Source: Paralithodes platypus
Lineage: Eukaryota; Arthropoda; Malacostraca; Decapoda; Lithodidae
DNA: 64,000 nt
Assembly (NCBI GenBank): GCA_032716605.1
Contig: CM064495.1
Location: 47,324,896-47,388,895 of the forward strand
Direction of reading: 5' to 3'
Made by a program: the position numbers and the translations under genes. Below are positions 11,184-21,853 of this stretch, piece by piece; the first letter of the stretch is position 1, and each line of letters opens with the position of its first letter. The notes under the pieces are model-generated. The model made no database searches. It saw only the letters and a list, made by a program, of their open reading frames with translations, and had not been told where the DNA came from.

Positions 11184-13272
11184 TTACTCCACAGCCATAT
11201 CCTCCAAGCCTTCAATATCTGAAGGGGGAGCTAGGGCTAGGGCTACCTCAGGAGTGGTTAGGCTGGCAGGAGCTACCACAGGGGTGGCTGGGGCTACCAC
11301 AGGGGCGGCTGGGGCTACCTCAGGAGTGGCTAGGCTGGCAGGAGCTACCACAGGGGCGGCTGGGGCTACCTCAGGAGTGGCTAGGCTGGCAGGAGCTACC
11401 ACAGGGGCGGCTGGGGCTACCTCAGGAGTGGCCTTCACAGGGGATGCTAGGTCCTCCCAGCCTTCAAAATCAGCAAGAGGCATAGGTTCTGGTGTGGTAA
11501 GAGGTTCAGGTGAGCTGGTACGCGAGTCGTCTGTGAGAGGCATTGTTGCAGGTCTAGGGTTATCTGGTTCATCTGATCGGCGGCCATGGTGGTGCATGTT
11601 TTTCATCAGGTCCCTGATGTCTGCCTGCTTGACTGCCCTGCCCCTTTTCTCATAGAACTCATTACGGAGGATGTGGAAATCGATTGTTTCACTTGCATTA
11701 TATTGGCTAGACTGTTCCACAAATTTGACCATACCATCGAAATAGGTAGCAGCTTCCTTCCAGGTTACTTTGCCATCGTCATCTGCCTCTTCCTCTTCCT
11801 CAGACGAGTGCTCCTCAACATATTCTGGCTCCACAACACTCCGGATAATTTCTGTATCTGTCACCTCTTCCTCGCCCTGCAGGTCACCATCCACATCAAC
11901 CCACTCCTCAATATCCTCTTCAGTCATCCTCTTGGGGTCGTTGACCGGCACGGTATCCATCAGGCCTCGGATTTCGTTGATTGCCTCCCTGCGACGCCCA
12001 AGAAAGCCTTCGAAATCGTGCTCATCTTCTTCAACCTCTTCAGGGTCATCGACCTGGGCATACAGCTTGTTCCAACATTTCTTGAGGGTTACCTCTGAAA
12101 CATCCTTCCAGGCTAGGGCAGCATCATATATGGCATCCTTGATGGAAAAACTTGACTGGAAAGTTTTTACTGATGCATCAGAGTTAATCAGCTTGCGGGC
12201 AAATGAGGACTTGTAGCTCTGCTTAAACTTTTGGCACACACCCTGGTCCATTGGTTGTATCAGACTAGTCACATTAGGGGGCAAGTAGGTGACAAAGATG
12301 TTTCCAGACACTAGTTCGTGGGCAGGGGGATGTGCTCTGCAGTTATCCAGGAAAAGGACAGCCTTGGTGTCCTCAGAAAGGCCAATCGACTTGAAGTAGG
12401 CCTTGACTTCGGGAACAAAGTGTTTAAAGAACCAATCATGGAATACTTGGGCAGTCATCCATGCATTGCTCTGTGCATCATAGATCACTGGCAACTTCCC
12501 TCGCATGTTCTTGAAAGCACGGGGATTCTTAGCCTTGCCGATAACAAACAAACGATTGCGACATTTACCGGAAGCATTCCCACTCAGCAGGATTGTGAGA
12601 CGTTCTTTATTCATTTTGAATCCGGGTGCAGCCTTCTCTCCTCTACCAGCTAATGTCCTTGTTGGCAAACAGCGCCAATATAGCCCTGTCTCGTCGGCGT
12701 TGAAGATTTGGTCTGGGGTCAGCTGGTGATCATGAACAATGGTAGCAAAAATGTGTGCAAACCGATCGGCGGCCTCTTTGTCGGCAGAATTCTTTTCTCC
12801 GGCGACATCTAGGACCCTAATCCCATGCCTAATTTTAAAGTTTCTCAACCAGCCGTCGGAGAATTTAATATCGTCTTCCATATTCATATCACCCAGGAAT
12901 TGCTTGGCCTTTTCAATTATCATAAGCCCTGAGATAGGCTTGCCCTCAGCCCGCTTGGCCGTAAACCACTTATGCACTGCCTCGTCAAGTTTTTCATGTT
13001 TTGGTTTTTTCATTGTCTTTCTCACATCACCCGTGTAACTTGACTTTCCAAAGGCAAACAAACTTTGATAAGTTAGCCTTTGCCTTCACTATGTTTGAAA
13101 CTGTGGAGGCACCGATATTAAAAGTTTCCATAACTTTACGCCGATCACTGCCTTTCTCTACCATCGCTATCACTCGCAATTTATCAGCTATGGACAGAGT
13201 TACGTGCTTCCTCTTATGTTTGTTCTTGTCATTCCTCCCTCGTGCACCTGAACTTGCTGTGGGACCCATCAC
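11184..13272 (-). CDS. Tigger-type transposase (DDE_1), single frameshift
   Basis: Nuclear cut-and-paste transposase. The N-terminal segment (13272-13027) carries a CENP-B/psq-like helix-turn-helix (HVTLSIADKLRVIAMVEKG, NIGASTVSNIVKAKA). The main frame (13061-11184, 625 codons) continues with the second CENP-B-type DNA-binding domain (residues about 20-85, KLDEAVHKWFTAKRAEGKPI) and the DDE catalytic domain: D123 in FNADETGLYW, D239 in LFLDNCRAH and D272 in SLIQPMDQGV, giving DD32D spacing typical of pogo/Tigger. The two frames overlap by about 35 bases around SKFV/FAFGK; one base of indel breaks an otherwise intact gene. The C terminus is acidic (DDPEEVEEDEHD, SSEEEEEADDD) and then Pro/Ala-rich with an in-frame 17-residue repeat. 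There are no other stops, so the copy is probably young. Whether the frameshift is real or a sequencing error is open. Confidence 0.93.
11241..11435 (-). repeat. 51-bp in-frame minisatellite in the transposase C terminus
   Basis: About three and a half units of 51 bases, encoding the 17-residue unit ATPEVAPAAPVVAPASL. The period is a multiple of three, so the frame is preserved. Confidence 0.9.
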
Positions 13273-13560
13273 TAAGTCACTAAGTCACTATATCACAGGA
13301 TAAACACGGGATAAACAACGTTTCAGGTAGACCGACAACGGCAGACTGTTTAGTCCGGCCTGGCCCGCTAGAGGGCCGATATTTGGAAATATCGCGCGCC
13401 CGGGAAATTCAAAAATTCGGAATATTGGGTGAATTCGGATTTGGCCTCAAATTGAAAAATTCGGACTATTGGGTGAATTCGGATTTGGCCTCAAATTGAA
13501 AAATTCGGACTATTGGGAGATTCGAATTATCGGTCGTCGGATTAACGGAAGTTTACTGTA

Positions 13561-13912
13561 CATACATAACATTTTAAGACTGAGTGTTCCACACATACGT
13601 GCAGTTTCAGTCTCTTGTCCTAATGGCGGCGTTGCAGGCAACCCTGTTAAGGGCTACTATACTTGTCAAGTTTTTGGATTTGAGATCGGCACGTATAGTG
13701 CGATCCCAGGTCTTCCTCCTCGGTCCACCCCTTGGTGCAGCTCCCTCCACAATCACAGACCTACATTTTTTCACCCAATTTTGTTCATCCATTCTCTCCA
13801 TATGTCCATACCATCCCAGTCTACTTGTACGCATCACCTCGCTAATACTCTTTATACCTAAATATCTCCTCAGCTCATCAAATGTTATTCTATCCTGTAG
13901 CCTGGCCTGAGA
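13561..13912 (-). mobile_element. NL-C LINE 3' end with RT C terminus
   Basis: The complement encodes TSRLGWYGHMERMDEQNWVK, then CRSVIVEGAAPRGGPRRKTW and ADLKSKNLTSIVALNRVAC. This is the C-terminal block of RTE/L2-like LINE proteins (WYGHxxRM, then PRGRPxKTW). It is followed by a 3' UTR (GTGTGGAACACTCAGTCTTA) and a (TATG)n tail that meets the Tigger right end at 13560. A second short copy lies at 16862-17010. The element is 5'-truncated near 13912. Confidence 0.85.
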
Positions 13913-14111
13913 AGTAATGTAATTATAAATGCATAAAGACTAATATATGGATCCACAAATTGTAATGAGTGGGGTAGCCTATAGAGATTATGGTATCTGA
14001 CTGTACAGTACTGTATATATTTTGAAAGTTTAATTTCCGATAAATGTAAATAAATGTTTCCACATATAGATTTTGTGTACAGTAGTGTGTTATTGTTTCG
14101 ATATTTTTTTA

Positions 14112-14250
14112 ACTGTCTTAATAGCGTAATGCATAAATGCGCGGAATTTCGGTGTGAGCATCCTAGGTTCGAGTTCTTGGAGTGCCACATGTATTTGTTG
14201 ATTTCATTAATTGAGTTTAGAAGTGAAGTTGGTTGGTGAAAAAATATAAA
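14112..14250 (+). mobile_element. SINE-1 copy
   Basis: Head GTCTTAATAGCGTAATGCAT, B-box-like GGTTCGAGTTC near 14166, body CACATGTATTTGTTGATTTC and end GAAGTTGGTTGGTGAAAA. Confidence 0.8.
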
Positions 14251-14674
14251 TAATTAGATTGGTTATTATGTATGTATTTATAATTTAAAATATTATTGTT
14301 TGTTTAGTTTGCAAGTTTTACATTTTAATTTAAATACAGTACTTTAAATGTATGTACAGTACAGTACAGTATATAATGAGGCACAGACCCCATAGCTGTG
14401 GGTGACCGACTCGAGACAGAGCCTGGTTAGTAATAGGACAAAGCTAGAGTAATTACAACCAGCACTAATGGGGCTTGTCTGAACGTGACGATAGTGCGTT
14501 GTTATGTGTGCGATTAGTTTGCTTGGGAACCAGATTAACTTGCTCATGAGATTTCATAATTTTATTTTATTGAGCATTATTTCCATTTAGCGATTTTGAT
14601 TAGTTCTTTTGCTTTTATCTTGTGTCGTCCCAGTTTTGGTTTGTTTATTTTGCAAGTTTTACAATTTAATTTGA

Positions 14675-14815
14675 TAGCGTAATGCTTAGTGCGCGGAATT
14701 TTGGTGCGAGTACCCTAGGTTGGAGTCCTTGGAGTACCACATGTATTCATTACTTTCATTGATTTCATTACTTAAGTTTATTTGTAAATGTATTGGTTGG
14801 TTGGTGAAAACAAAT
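14675..14815 (+). mobile_element. SINE-1 copy
   Basis: Head GATAGCGTAATGCTTAGTGC, degraded B box GGTTGGAGTCC near 14723, and end TTGGTTGGTTGGTGAAAA. Confidence 0.78.
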
Positions 14816-15551
14816 ATGAATTGTTCCCGCTGATGGTACATTGGTATCTGGCCATCCTGAATACTCCACTATTTCATGAGTTATACAAGGTGTTTTTCAA
14901 GCTGATTTTAATTTGGTATCTCGACATCCTGATTACTCGACTATTAGCAAGATTTTGTAGCGAACTAGTTTATTATTTTCTTTCATGAATTTATTTTGCT
15001 AAAGCATTTTTCCACATAGATTTTGTTTAGTGTGATGTCGTTTCGATAGTTTTTATTTTAATGAGTTCTTTATATTAATTTGAACATTAACTTTTGATCG
15101 ATTTCAAGTTTTATGTTTTGATTAACTTGCTCATTGCTCATGTAGTAATGTCCACCCTATGTGCTGGATTGTGTTCTTGTATTTATAAATAATTATTATT
15201 TTGCTTAAGCATTGTTTCCACTGCAATTTTGATCAGTTTGTCGTTTTACTGTGTTTGTCCAAGTTTGTTTATTTTGCAAGTTTTACATTATAATTCCACA
15301 TAGCGATCTTGATTGGTTCTTTTGTATTTACATTATCTGGTCCCAGTTTTGATTTGTTTATTTTGCAAGTTTAACATTTGAATTATGATAAAGTTGTCCA
15401 TAATATGATGCAGACACATAGCAGTATCATATTTTTCCATCAAGAATCGAGAAATCCAGCGCTAAATTATTCAATTTACCATCAGCTGGAAGAAAAGTAA
15501 TTATATGTTTATTATGAAAGTTTGACAAATTGTGTTTTACAATTGTGTTCT

Positions 15552-15700
15552 TTTATTTAACTGTCTTGATAGCTTAATAGTTATTGCGCCGAATGTGGGT
15601 GCGAGTATCCTAGGTTCGAGTCCTTGGAGTACCACTTGTATTTGTCGATTTAATTAATTGAGTTTAGAAGTAAAGTTGATTGGTGAAAAGCTATGAAAAA
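15552..15700 (+). mobile_element. SINE-1 copy
   Basis: Head CTGTCTTGATAGCTTAATAG, good B box GGTTCGAGTCC near 15613, and body and end as in the other copies. Confidence 0.8.
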
Positions 15701-15900
15701 ATGTCATTATTTTATTTTGCTAAGGTGTTGTTTCCACATAGCAATTTTGATTAGTTCTTTTGCCTTTATATTGTCTTAGTCCCAGTTTTGGTTTGTTTAT
15801 TTTGCAAGTCACAATTTACTAGAATAACTTGCTCATGTAGTAATGTACACCCTATGTGGTGGATTGTGTTCTTTTATTTCTAAATGTTATTTTGGTTAAA

Positions 15901-16153
15901 CGTTGTTTCTATCTATCTATCTATCTATTGCCTGACGCCGTGATCCCCGAAGGGGTGGCCACGAACGAACCGCCCCCATGCACCTCTGTCCCCAGTCAGT
16001 CGACGCCCCTCCCCCCAACCAGCACCGCCTTCGTTCATGTAGTTCCTCACTCCATCCTTCCACCTCATATTCGGTCTACCTCTCCCCCTCTGTCCCTTCA
16101 CCTCGCTCTCGTACACCCTCTTAGTCATTCTCTCGCTTTCCATACGTTGTTTC
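15901..16153 (-). mobile_element. NL-B LINE copy 2, 5'-truncated, with TSD
   Basis: A 77-codon antisense frame encodes the last part of the NL-B protein (ESERMTKRVYESEVKGQRGR to GDHGVRQ-stop), followed by an (ATAG)n tail at 15910-15929. CGTTGTTTC is repeated at 15901-15909 and 16145-16153. The target was an HR copy. Confidence 0.9.
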
Positions 16154-16249
16154 CACATTGCGATTTTTATAAGTTCTCTTGCCTTTATATTGTCTTTGTC
16201 TAAGTTTTGGTTTGTTTAGTTTGCAAGTTTTACATTTTAAATTATATTA

Positions 16250-16860
16250 TTATTAGAAATGATTTAAATGAAATGGTTTGATTGACTTTATATATATATT
16301 GACTAACCTGCCTTCGGGTATTTTTATAATGTGTTACTAACCGAGTGGTGACTGGCTGGGATATTTGGGCCTTCCCTACGACCTGTGCGGGTAGAGGCTT
16401 GACTTATCAGGTTGCGGAAGACCCATTTATTCCGACGAGATAAGCCTTTTTTACACCACCCCTTTCTCTCTCCCTGTGTCTTATTCTTCTTCTCTTCGCA
16501 CTGGTGGAAAGGGAAATCGTGGCACATGACCATGTCAACGATGGCTCCTTGAAACCTCCGAGGGTCCTTGAGATACGGCTAGAGCGGTGAGATTGGATAC
16601 GACCCCGACTGGTGCACCCTTGCCACTGTGAGGTATTAGATAGCTGACAGGGACCACTTCCATTTAACCCTCTGTGTACCGGTGATGTACTTTTCTTGAT
16701 ATTCTGGAAGGTATTAGACGATTTTGGCAGAATATAATGTATTGGACGATTTTGTTGAGCTTGGGAAGGATGTCTACCCATTAAAATGCTACAGACACTC
16801 AATTAATGGCAAGATCCATGGTTCGAATCCCGGGTGGATTGTACAAGTTTTTTCTCAATT
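16250..16860. other. Unassigned repeat-like sequence, no gene
   Basis: Short antisense frames here have no domain. TTAACCCTCTGTGTACCGG at about 16663-16681 resembles the end of a TTAA MITE found also at 23288 and 27378. GGTTCGAATCCCGGG near 16820 is a B-box-like word, perhaps from a decayed SINE. Confidence 0.4.
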
Positions 16861-16861
16861 G

Positions 16862-17010
16862 GCTATGCGTGCCGATCTCAAATCCAAGAACTTGACAAGT
16901 GAAGCAGCCCTTAACAGGGTTTGCCTGCAACGCCGCCATTAGGACAAGAGACTGAAAGTGCACTTATGTGTGGAACATTCAGTCTTAAAATTTTATGTAT
17001 GTATGGCATG
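16862..17010 (+). mobile_element. NL-C LINE 3' end, short copy
   Basis: Encodes ADLKSKNLTSEAALNRVC and a stop, then the same 3' UTR and (TATG) tail as 13561-13912, in the opposite orientation. Confidence 0.85.
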
Positions 17011-17151
17011 ACTTGATTTAAATGGTCTCAATTAATCCTTTAAGCTACCATATTTATCTTTCCTAAGCTTCCTAAGCTTCACAAAATCGTCTAAGCTGAA
17101 ATAAAATGAAAAATATGTTGCCGGTACCGTATGGGTTTAGCTGTATAGGAT

Positions 17152-17371
17152 GCCTCCGAGAAATGTGACAACTGCAAAGAAGGCTACTGGGCATGCTACC
17201 AAAATGTACGGAAAAACTCTTATCGTATTAATAACCAAGAGAAACGGCAAATAATGTTCCTGTAACATTATTTGCTGGTTCTCGGGGTTTTTAATATGAC
17301 TTAGATTTGTTCCGCACATTTTGGTAGCATGCCCAGTAGCCTTCTTTGCAGTTGCCACATTTCTTGGAGGT
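17152..17371. repeat. Long palindrome 1
   Basis: 17152-17212 is the near-perfect inverted complement of 17309-17371 (CTGGGCATGCTACCAAAATG against CATTTTGGTAGCATGCCCAG). The arms continue inward with lower identity to a centre near 17265 (GCAAATAATG/CATTATTTGC). Confidence 0.92.
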
Positions 17372-17679
17372 TTCTTCTCTCATTTTGTGTTTTTTTACTA
17401 CAGTACATTGTTCCCTGTTGTGATCCTCACAGCGTACCCTGCATCGTATGGTATTTGTAGTGCTTCTATGATAGTCGGACCTTTGGCCTTTATGACATCT
17501 TAACCCCTTCTGTAATCTGTAGGTCTATAATGATATTCTATCTATATTTTGACAATTTTGTTAAGTTTAAGAAGGATCTGTGATACTAAAAATATTTCAA
17601 TAGTTTGAAGCTTGTTAATTGCTGGAGGCCCTTTTTCAACTGATTAAAATAGTCTATTAGAAGCCACAGTAAAAGTTTA

Positions 17680-17998
17680 AGGCATGACACTGGTACTTAC
17701 AATGCTATAGTCTATTTATTAAAAGTCGGCCAAAGCTCTTGAGTACAGTACTAACCTCTTAGACCTGATCAAGTTCTAAGGAGATCTCCCAAGAAAAATT
17801 GACCTATGCAGCGTTGGAAACTTCTCACCGAGGCGCTATGACATGGAGTGCATAGTGCCTCGGTGAGAAGTTCCCAACGCTACATAGCTCAAATTTTCTT
17901 TCCTTAAAACGTGATCAGGACTAGAGGTTAGTTTTCAAGAGGTTTGGCGTAGTTTTAACGAATACACTATAGCATTTCCAGTATTTATTATCATGGTT
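17680..17998. repeat. Long palindrome 2
   Basis: The centre is near 17845. The inner arms (CTTCTCACCGAGGC/GCCTCGGTGAGAAG) are near perfect. Outer arms extend to about 17680 and 17998 through AATGCTATAG/CTATAGCATT. A TA-CAG-TA insertion at 17754-17760 is present in the left arm only. Confidence 0.9.
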
Positions 17999-18054
17999 CA
18001 ATGTTTTTAATGATTACACTTCATAAATTAGTGAACGAAATTCTCTCTGCTTCA

Positions 18055-18378
18055 AAATTCCTCGCTTGACCCCTTCACCGCCATTGTTATTTTCATCGTA
18101 TTCTGGATTTATGTATGTACACTCGGTACAAAAAGTATCTGCACCCCTACGCTGATCATCAGGTGTGTACAGCTCGATAGGGTTGGTACCTCTGCCTGCA
18201 ACTATATCCGATCGTCTCTGACACATGGATATAGTTGCAGGCAGAGGTAGCAACCCTATCGAGTTGTACACACCTGATGATCAGCGTAGGGGTGCAGATA
18301 CTTTTTTGACCGAGTGTACATACATAAATCCAGAATACGATGAAAATAATAATGGCGGTGAAGGGGTTAAGTGAGGAA
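18055..18378. mobile_element. Long palindrome 3: nested TTAA and TA foldback MITEs
   Basis: Outer layer: TTGA (18066-18069) and TTAA (18367-18370) flank arms starting CCCCTTCACCGCC. Inner layer: TA at 18118-18119 and 18317-18318 flank a 197-base palindrome whose ends read CACTCGGT and then AAAAAGTATCTGCACCCC, a Tc1/mariner-like style. The inner element sits on the central TA of the outer palindrome. There is no coding sequence. Confidence 0.85.
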
Positions 18379-18399
18379 TTTCTGTTTTGTGTATTATGT

Positions 18400-18500
18400 T
18401 TCATATTTTGTTTTGCTAAATATTTTGTTCCACATACTATACTGTATTGACTTTGATTAGTTATTTTTTGTCTTTATATTGTGTCATCCTAGTTTTGGAT
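18400..18500 (+). repeat. HR dispersed repeat copy
   Basis: Landmarks TTTTGCTAAATATTTTGTTC, GATTAGTTATTTTTTGTC and TAGTTTTGGATG. Confidence 0.55.
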
Positions 18501-18571
18501 GATATTAAAATTGGCTACTGACTAACTAGGAATAAAATGCAAGTTGTTACATATATTTGTTTTCTTTTCAG

Positions 18572-18654
18572 GTCAAGATGATGTAGCAAGAATCTGTTGG
18601 CTGTTGCCGTGGTGGTATGGCTGCCTGGTCCCGGCCTCTACTGTTTTAAGAAAT
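18572..18654 (+). other. Candidate internal exon (83 bp)
   Basis: A strong acceptor (TTTGTTTTCTTTTCAG ending at 18571) and a consensus donor (GTAAGT at 18655) bracket 83 bases. One frame is open and reads QDDVARICWLLPWWYG followed by CLVPASTVLRN; the other two forward frames hit stops within the first few codons. The segment is not part of any repeat I recognise here. It could be a protein-coding exon, a 5' UTR exon, part of a non-coding RNA, or chance. Confidence 0.3.
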
Positions 18655-18946
18655 GTAAGTACTGTACTATATTCATAATCGTTTTGTTTTTGGTTGCTTA
18701 GTTTATCATAATGTATGTTCCATCAATTGCATCTATTCAATCAACTTCTAGTTACTTAATCAGTTGATGCTTTTAATAAACCAGTGAAGTCGCACTATTT
18801 CTGAAGGCTTATGATACTGCGGATCATAGAGATTACTGTACTGATGACTATATATTTTGTGTTTTGAAAATGCGAGTTAATGCGAGCGCTCGTGAATCAT
18901 CGGAATTGGCGCTCGTACAATACAGTACCAGCCTATTATTATTATC

Positions 18947-21828
18947 TTTGTTGTTGTTGTTGTGTTGTTGTGCCTAAGCTGGTTGGTTGTTGTTGGCCAC
19001 GATCGGGCTTTCCCACAGAGCTCTCATTGAGTGTAGATTGTGTGTTGTTGTAAGTGGTTGTGTGAAATGCAGTCTTCTATGATGTGTTTAATGGTATGGG
19101 GTGCTGTGTTACATCCCGGGCAGGCGTCGACAACGGAGTCATCCAGTCTCTCTGATAGTCAGGAGAGCTGGATGGTGTCCGCATCTCAGCCTGGCCAGGT
19201 GGACTCTGTCCTCGCGAGGAAGGGAGGATTCGGAAGGATGGATTTCGGCGTGCATGCAGCTGCGTGTGTGTGAGTGAGTGGATGGATCGGAGAGATATGA
19301 GTATGGATGTGCTTCTGGAAGTTAGTTCGGGGTGGGCAGGGAGGGAGAGAGGACAATAATTGTGTGTGATACCGTGTGCTGGGTGTTGTTTTGATATTTC
19401 TTGGTGTCTGTGGGTGTGTTGCCATGTAGTTTAGTGGGTGGTCTTGGTTCGTGGAGGCTGCTGCCAGGAATTGAGTGCCTCTCATGTCCAGATGGTCTTT
19501 GACTTTGAGAATTTTGGTTTCTTGATGTAGGTGATCTGTGGGTGAAGTAGCTGTGCAGCCTGTAGTGATCTTCAGGGCTTTGTTTTGAATAGTCTGTAAG
19601 GTCTTATGATGAGTTTCAGCTAGGTTGGTTAGAAGCCCAGGCTGGGCTTGCGTATTCCATCACTGATCTTATGTATTGTTTATATACTGTGGTGGTAGTT
19701 TCTTTGTTGTGTCCAAATTTTGTGTGAGCAAGTGACCTGAGGGCGTTAAGTCTGGGTGTCAGTTTCTTTTTAATGTTTGTGGTGTGCTGTTTGAATGTCA
19801 TATGAGTATCATATGTTACTCCTAGGATTTTGGGTGTGTGTGTATGTGTTAGGGGTGTGTTGTTTATGGTGAGTTGAGGGATGTATTCGTGTTCTCCTGT
19901 CCAACTTGTGAGCAGGGTTGCGGTGGATTTGGCTGGGGCTAGATTAAGTCTGTTTGTAGTGCACCAACCATGTAGTGTGTTGAGATAGGGTTGAAGGAGA
20001 TCTGTTGCTCTTTTTGGGTCATGGTGTGTGCATGTGAGTGTTATGTCATCTGCATAGGAGGCTAAGTTTATTTGGGGCGTATTGGGTGTAGTTATATCGT
20101 GCATGTACAGATTGAAGAGTGCGGGCGATAGGACGGATCCTTGTGGGACTCCGTTTGGAAAGTTTCTGATTTTAGATGACTGACCGGCAAAAGATACGTG
20201 TGCACATCTGCCTGCTAGGAAGTTGGCCAGCCACCTTTTTGTGTTGTTGTGCATGTTTGTGTTGTAGATTTTGTTTGTTAGGTTGTGGCGGGGGATGGCA
20301 TCGAAGGCTTTACTAATGTCGAGTGTGGCTAATAGTGATCTGTGTGGTGGTCTAGCTGAGTTGATGCCGTCGAAAGCTCTTTGTGTAAGGTCTGTGAGAA
20401 GAGTGTTTGCGGAGTGCAGTGGCCTAAAGCCATGTTGTGTTGGAGCTAGGGGTAGGTCAGGTGTAATTAGTTGTAATACTAGGCGTTCCATGACTGGAGG
20501 GGGAGCAAAGAAGTGTGATGGGGCGGTGCGAGGAGGGTAGCGTGGGGTCTTTGTTGGGTTTGGGGAATGTGATGATGATACCATGCTTCCAAATGTCTGG
20601 TACTGTGTTGTGTGAATAGCTGTAGTTTGATATGTTAGTGAGTGCTTGTATGCCTTGTGGTCCCAGGTGTCTGAGGTGTATGTTGCTTATGTTGTCTAGG
20701 CCACAGGCGGGTGAGTGCTTAAGATTGTTGATGATATGCTTTGTCTGGTGATTGGTGAAGGGTGTATAGTCAGGGTCTGTGGGGACTTGTCTCTTACGTC
20801 GGATGACACGTCGGTCGTCTTTGTGAGGTTTTAGGTGGCTGACATGTGAAAAGTGATTGATGAGAGTGTTTGCTTGTTGTTTACATGAAGGATTAGAGTC
20901 TGTTGTTGTGATTGCAGCATGTGATTGTGTTGTGTTGCTGTTGGAAAGTGTGATGCTGTTTAGTGTTTTGTAGAGTTTTTTGGGGTTTGTTTTGTGATCA
21001 AGTGTTTGTAGGAAGTTATTCCAATTTAGTTTTTGTTGTTCTTGTATTTTGTTGTTAGTTTGGGTGTTGAGTGCTTGAATTTGTTGTGTGATGTCTTGTG
21101 TGTGGGGTGCTGGGGAGTGTTTCAGTATGTCGCGTTGTCTGATGAGGTTTTGAATTTCTGGTGTGAAGTTGGGGTTGTGTCTTTTCCTGTTACCTCTTGG
21201 AATGTGTTTCTTGTCAGCGTTTGGATAGTTTTATTGAGTATGTGTACAGCATTGTTGATGTTAGTGATGGGTGTACTGTTTAGAGTTGTGAAGTGTTGTT
21301 CCGTCTCATTTGTGAATGCTTCCCAGTTAGCTCTTTTATAATTGGTGTATGTGTGTTTGTGGCTAGCTGGGGTGAGTCTGGTTTTGGTGGTGATAATGAT
21401 CGGGAGGTGGTCAGAGCCTAAGGTTCTGACCACCCTCCAGGATGTTGTGGGGGCGAGTTCTGGGGAGCAAAAGGTGATGTCAGGAGATGATGGGTTATAG
21501 AGGGCTTGGTGAGGAATATGGGTATGTTGATGGATGTCGTTAAGGATGATGAGGTTATCGGTTTGGTTTTGTAGTACCAGCCCTCTGTCTGTGTCGGGGT
21601 TGTCGACAAACCAGGCCGACGTCTTGGTGTTGAAGTCACCACCCAGGATGATGTGTGGGGTGTGTGTGATGTGTTGTAAGTGTGGTCTGTATTCATTTGG
21701 TACTGTAGGGGATGTTTGGGGAGGGATGTATGTGTTTATGATGGTTATGTTGGAGTTGTTGCCAGTGCGTATTTTAATTGATTATATTTCTGTTGTGTTA
21801 TCATTTGGGGGGAGGAGGGATTTGGTTT
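18947..21828 (-). mobile_element. NL-A LINE copy 1 (I/jockey-group), (CAA)n tail
   Basis: Antisense non-LTR element reading from an APE endonuclease (about 21828) through RT to a C-terminal zinc knuckle (about 19130-19060), then a 3' UTR and (CAA)n at 18947-18965. The 5' end is cut where homology to copy 2 (35507-37610) stops, next to a mariner-type MITE. The coding region is broken by several frameshifts. Confidence 0.92.
19050..21780 (-). pseudogene. NL-A ORF2: endonuclease, reverse transcriptase and zinc knuckle, frameshifted
   Basis: Read on the complement in order. Endonuclease: TPHIILGGDFNTKT (about 21660, catalytic D-x-N) and LGSDHLPII (about 21420, catalytic SDH). RT (20584-19616, the longest intact frame): TQHGFRPLHSANTLLTDL, LDISKAFDAIPRHNL (first catalytic Asp), NGVPQGSVLSPALFNLYM, LASYADDITLTCT (catalytic Asp pair), KILGVTYDTHMTFKQHTTNI and YIRSVMEYASPAWAS. 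C-terminal part: MRGTQFLAAASTNQDHPLNY (19485 on), RTESTWPG and a zinc knuckle CPGC-x8-H-x4-C at about 19121-19060, ending HNHLQQHTIYTQ-stop. Frameshifts near 21430, 20590, 19616 and 19190 break the frame. The zinc knuckle at the end is typical of I/jockey-group LINEs. The protein would nick chromosomal DNA and copy its own mRNA; this copy cannot. Confidence 0.9.
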
Positions 21829-21853
21829 GTTGGCTTTGTTGTACTTTGTCGTG

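Larger units (their letters stand above)
10773..13560 (-). mobile_element. Tigger/pogo DNA transposon, complete ends, TA duplication
   Basis: Terminal inverted repeats start CAGTAAACTTCCGTTAATCC at 10775, and the same sequence is read inward from 13558. TA is present on both sides (10773-10774, 13559-13560). Subterminal sequence is rich in TTCGGATT/AATTCGGA words (13420-13530). The 2784-base element holds one transposase gene on the complement. It sits inside a (CATA)n tract that is the tail of the NL-C LINE at 13561-13912. Confidence 0.95.
14280..16245 (+). repeat. Block of HR dispersed repeats
   Basis: At least six partial copies of an AT-rich unit occur here (about 14540-14670, 14985-15130, 15170-15310, 15300-15390, 15700-15830 and 15840-16240). 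Each has GTTGTTTCCACAT, GATTAGTTCTTTTGCCTTTA, GTCCCAGTTTTGGTTTG and TTGCAAGTTTTACA. They alternate with SINE-1 copies, which suggests segmental duplication of an HR plus SINE unit. No coding potential is seen. 14375-14440 also holds an inverted NL-B2 3' remnant (GACTCGAGACAGAGCC). Confidence 0.7.

Noticed and set aside
19040..19273. Plus-strand cysteine-rich frame
   Set aside because: Shadow of the NL-A zinc-knuckle coding region on the other strand.
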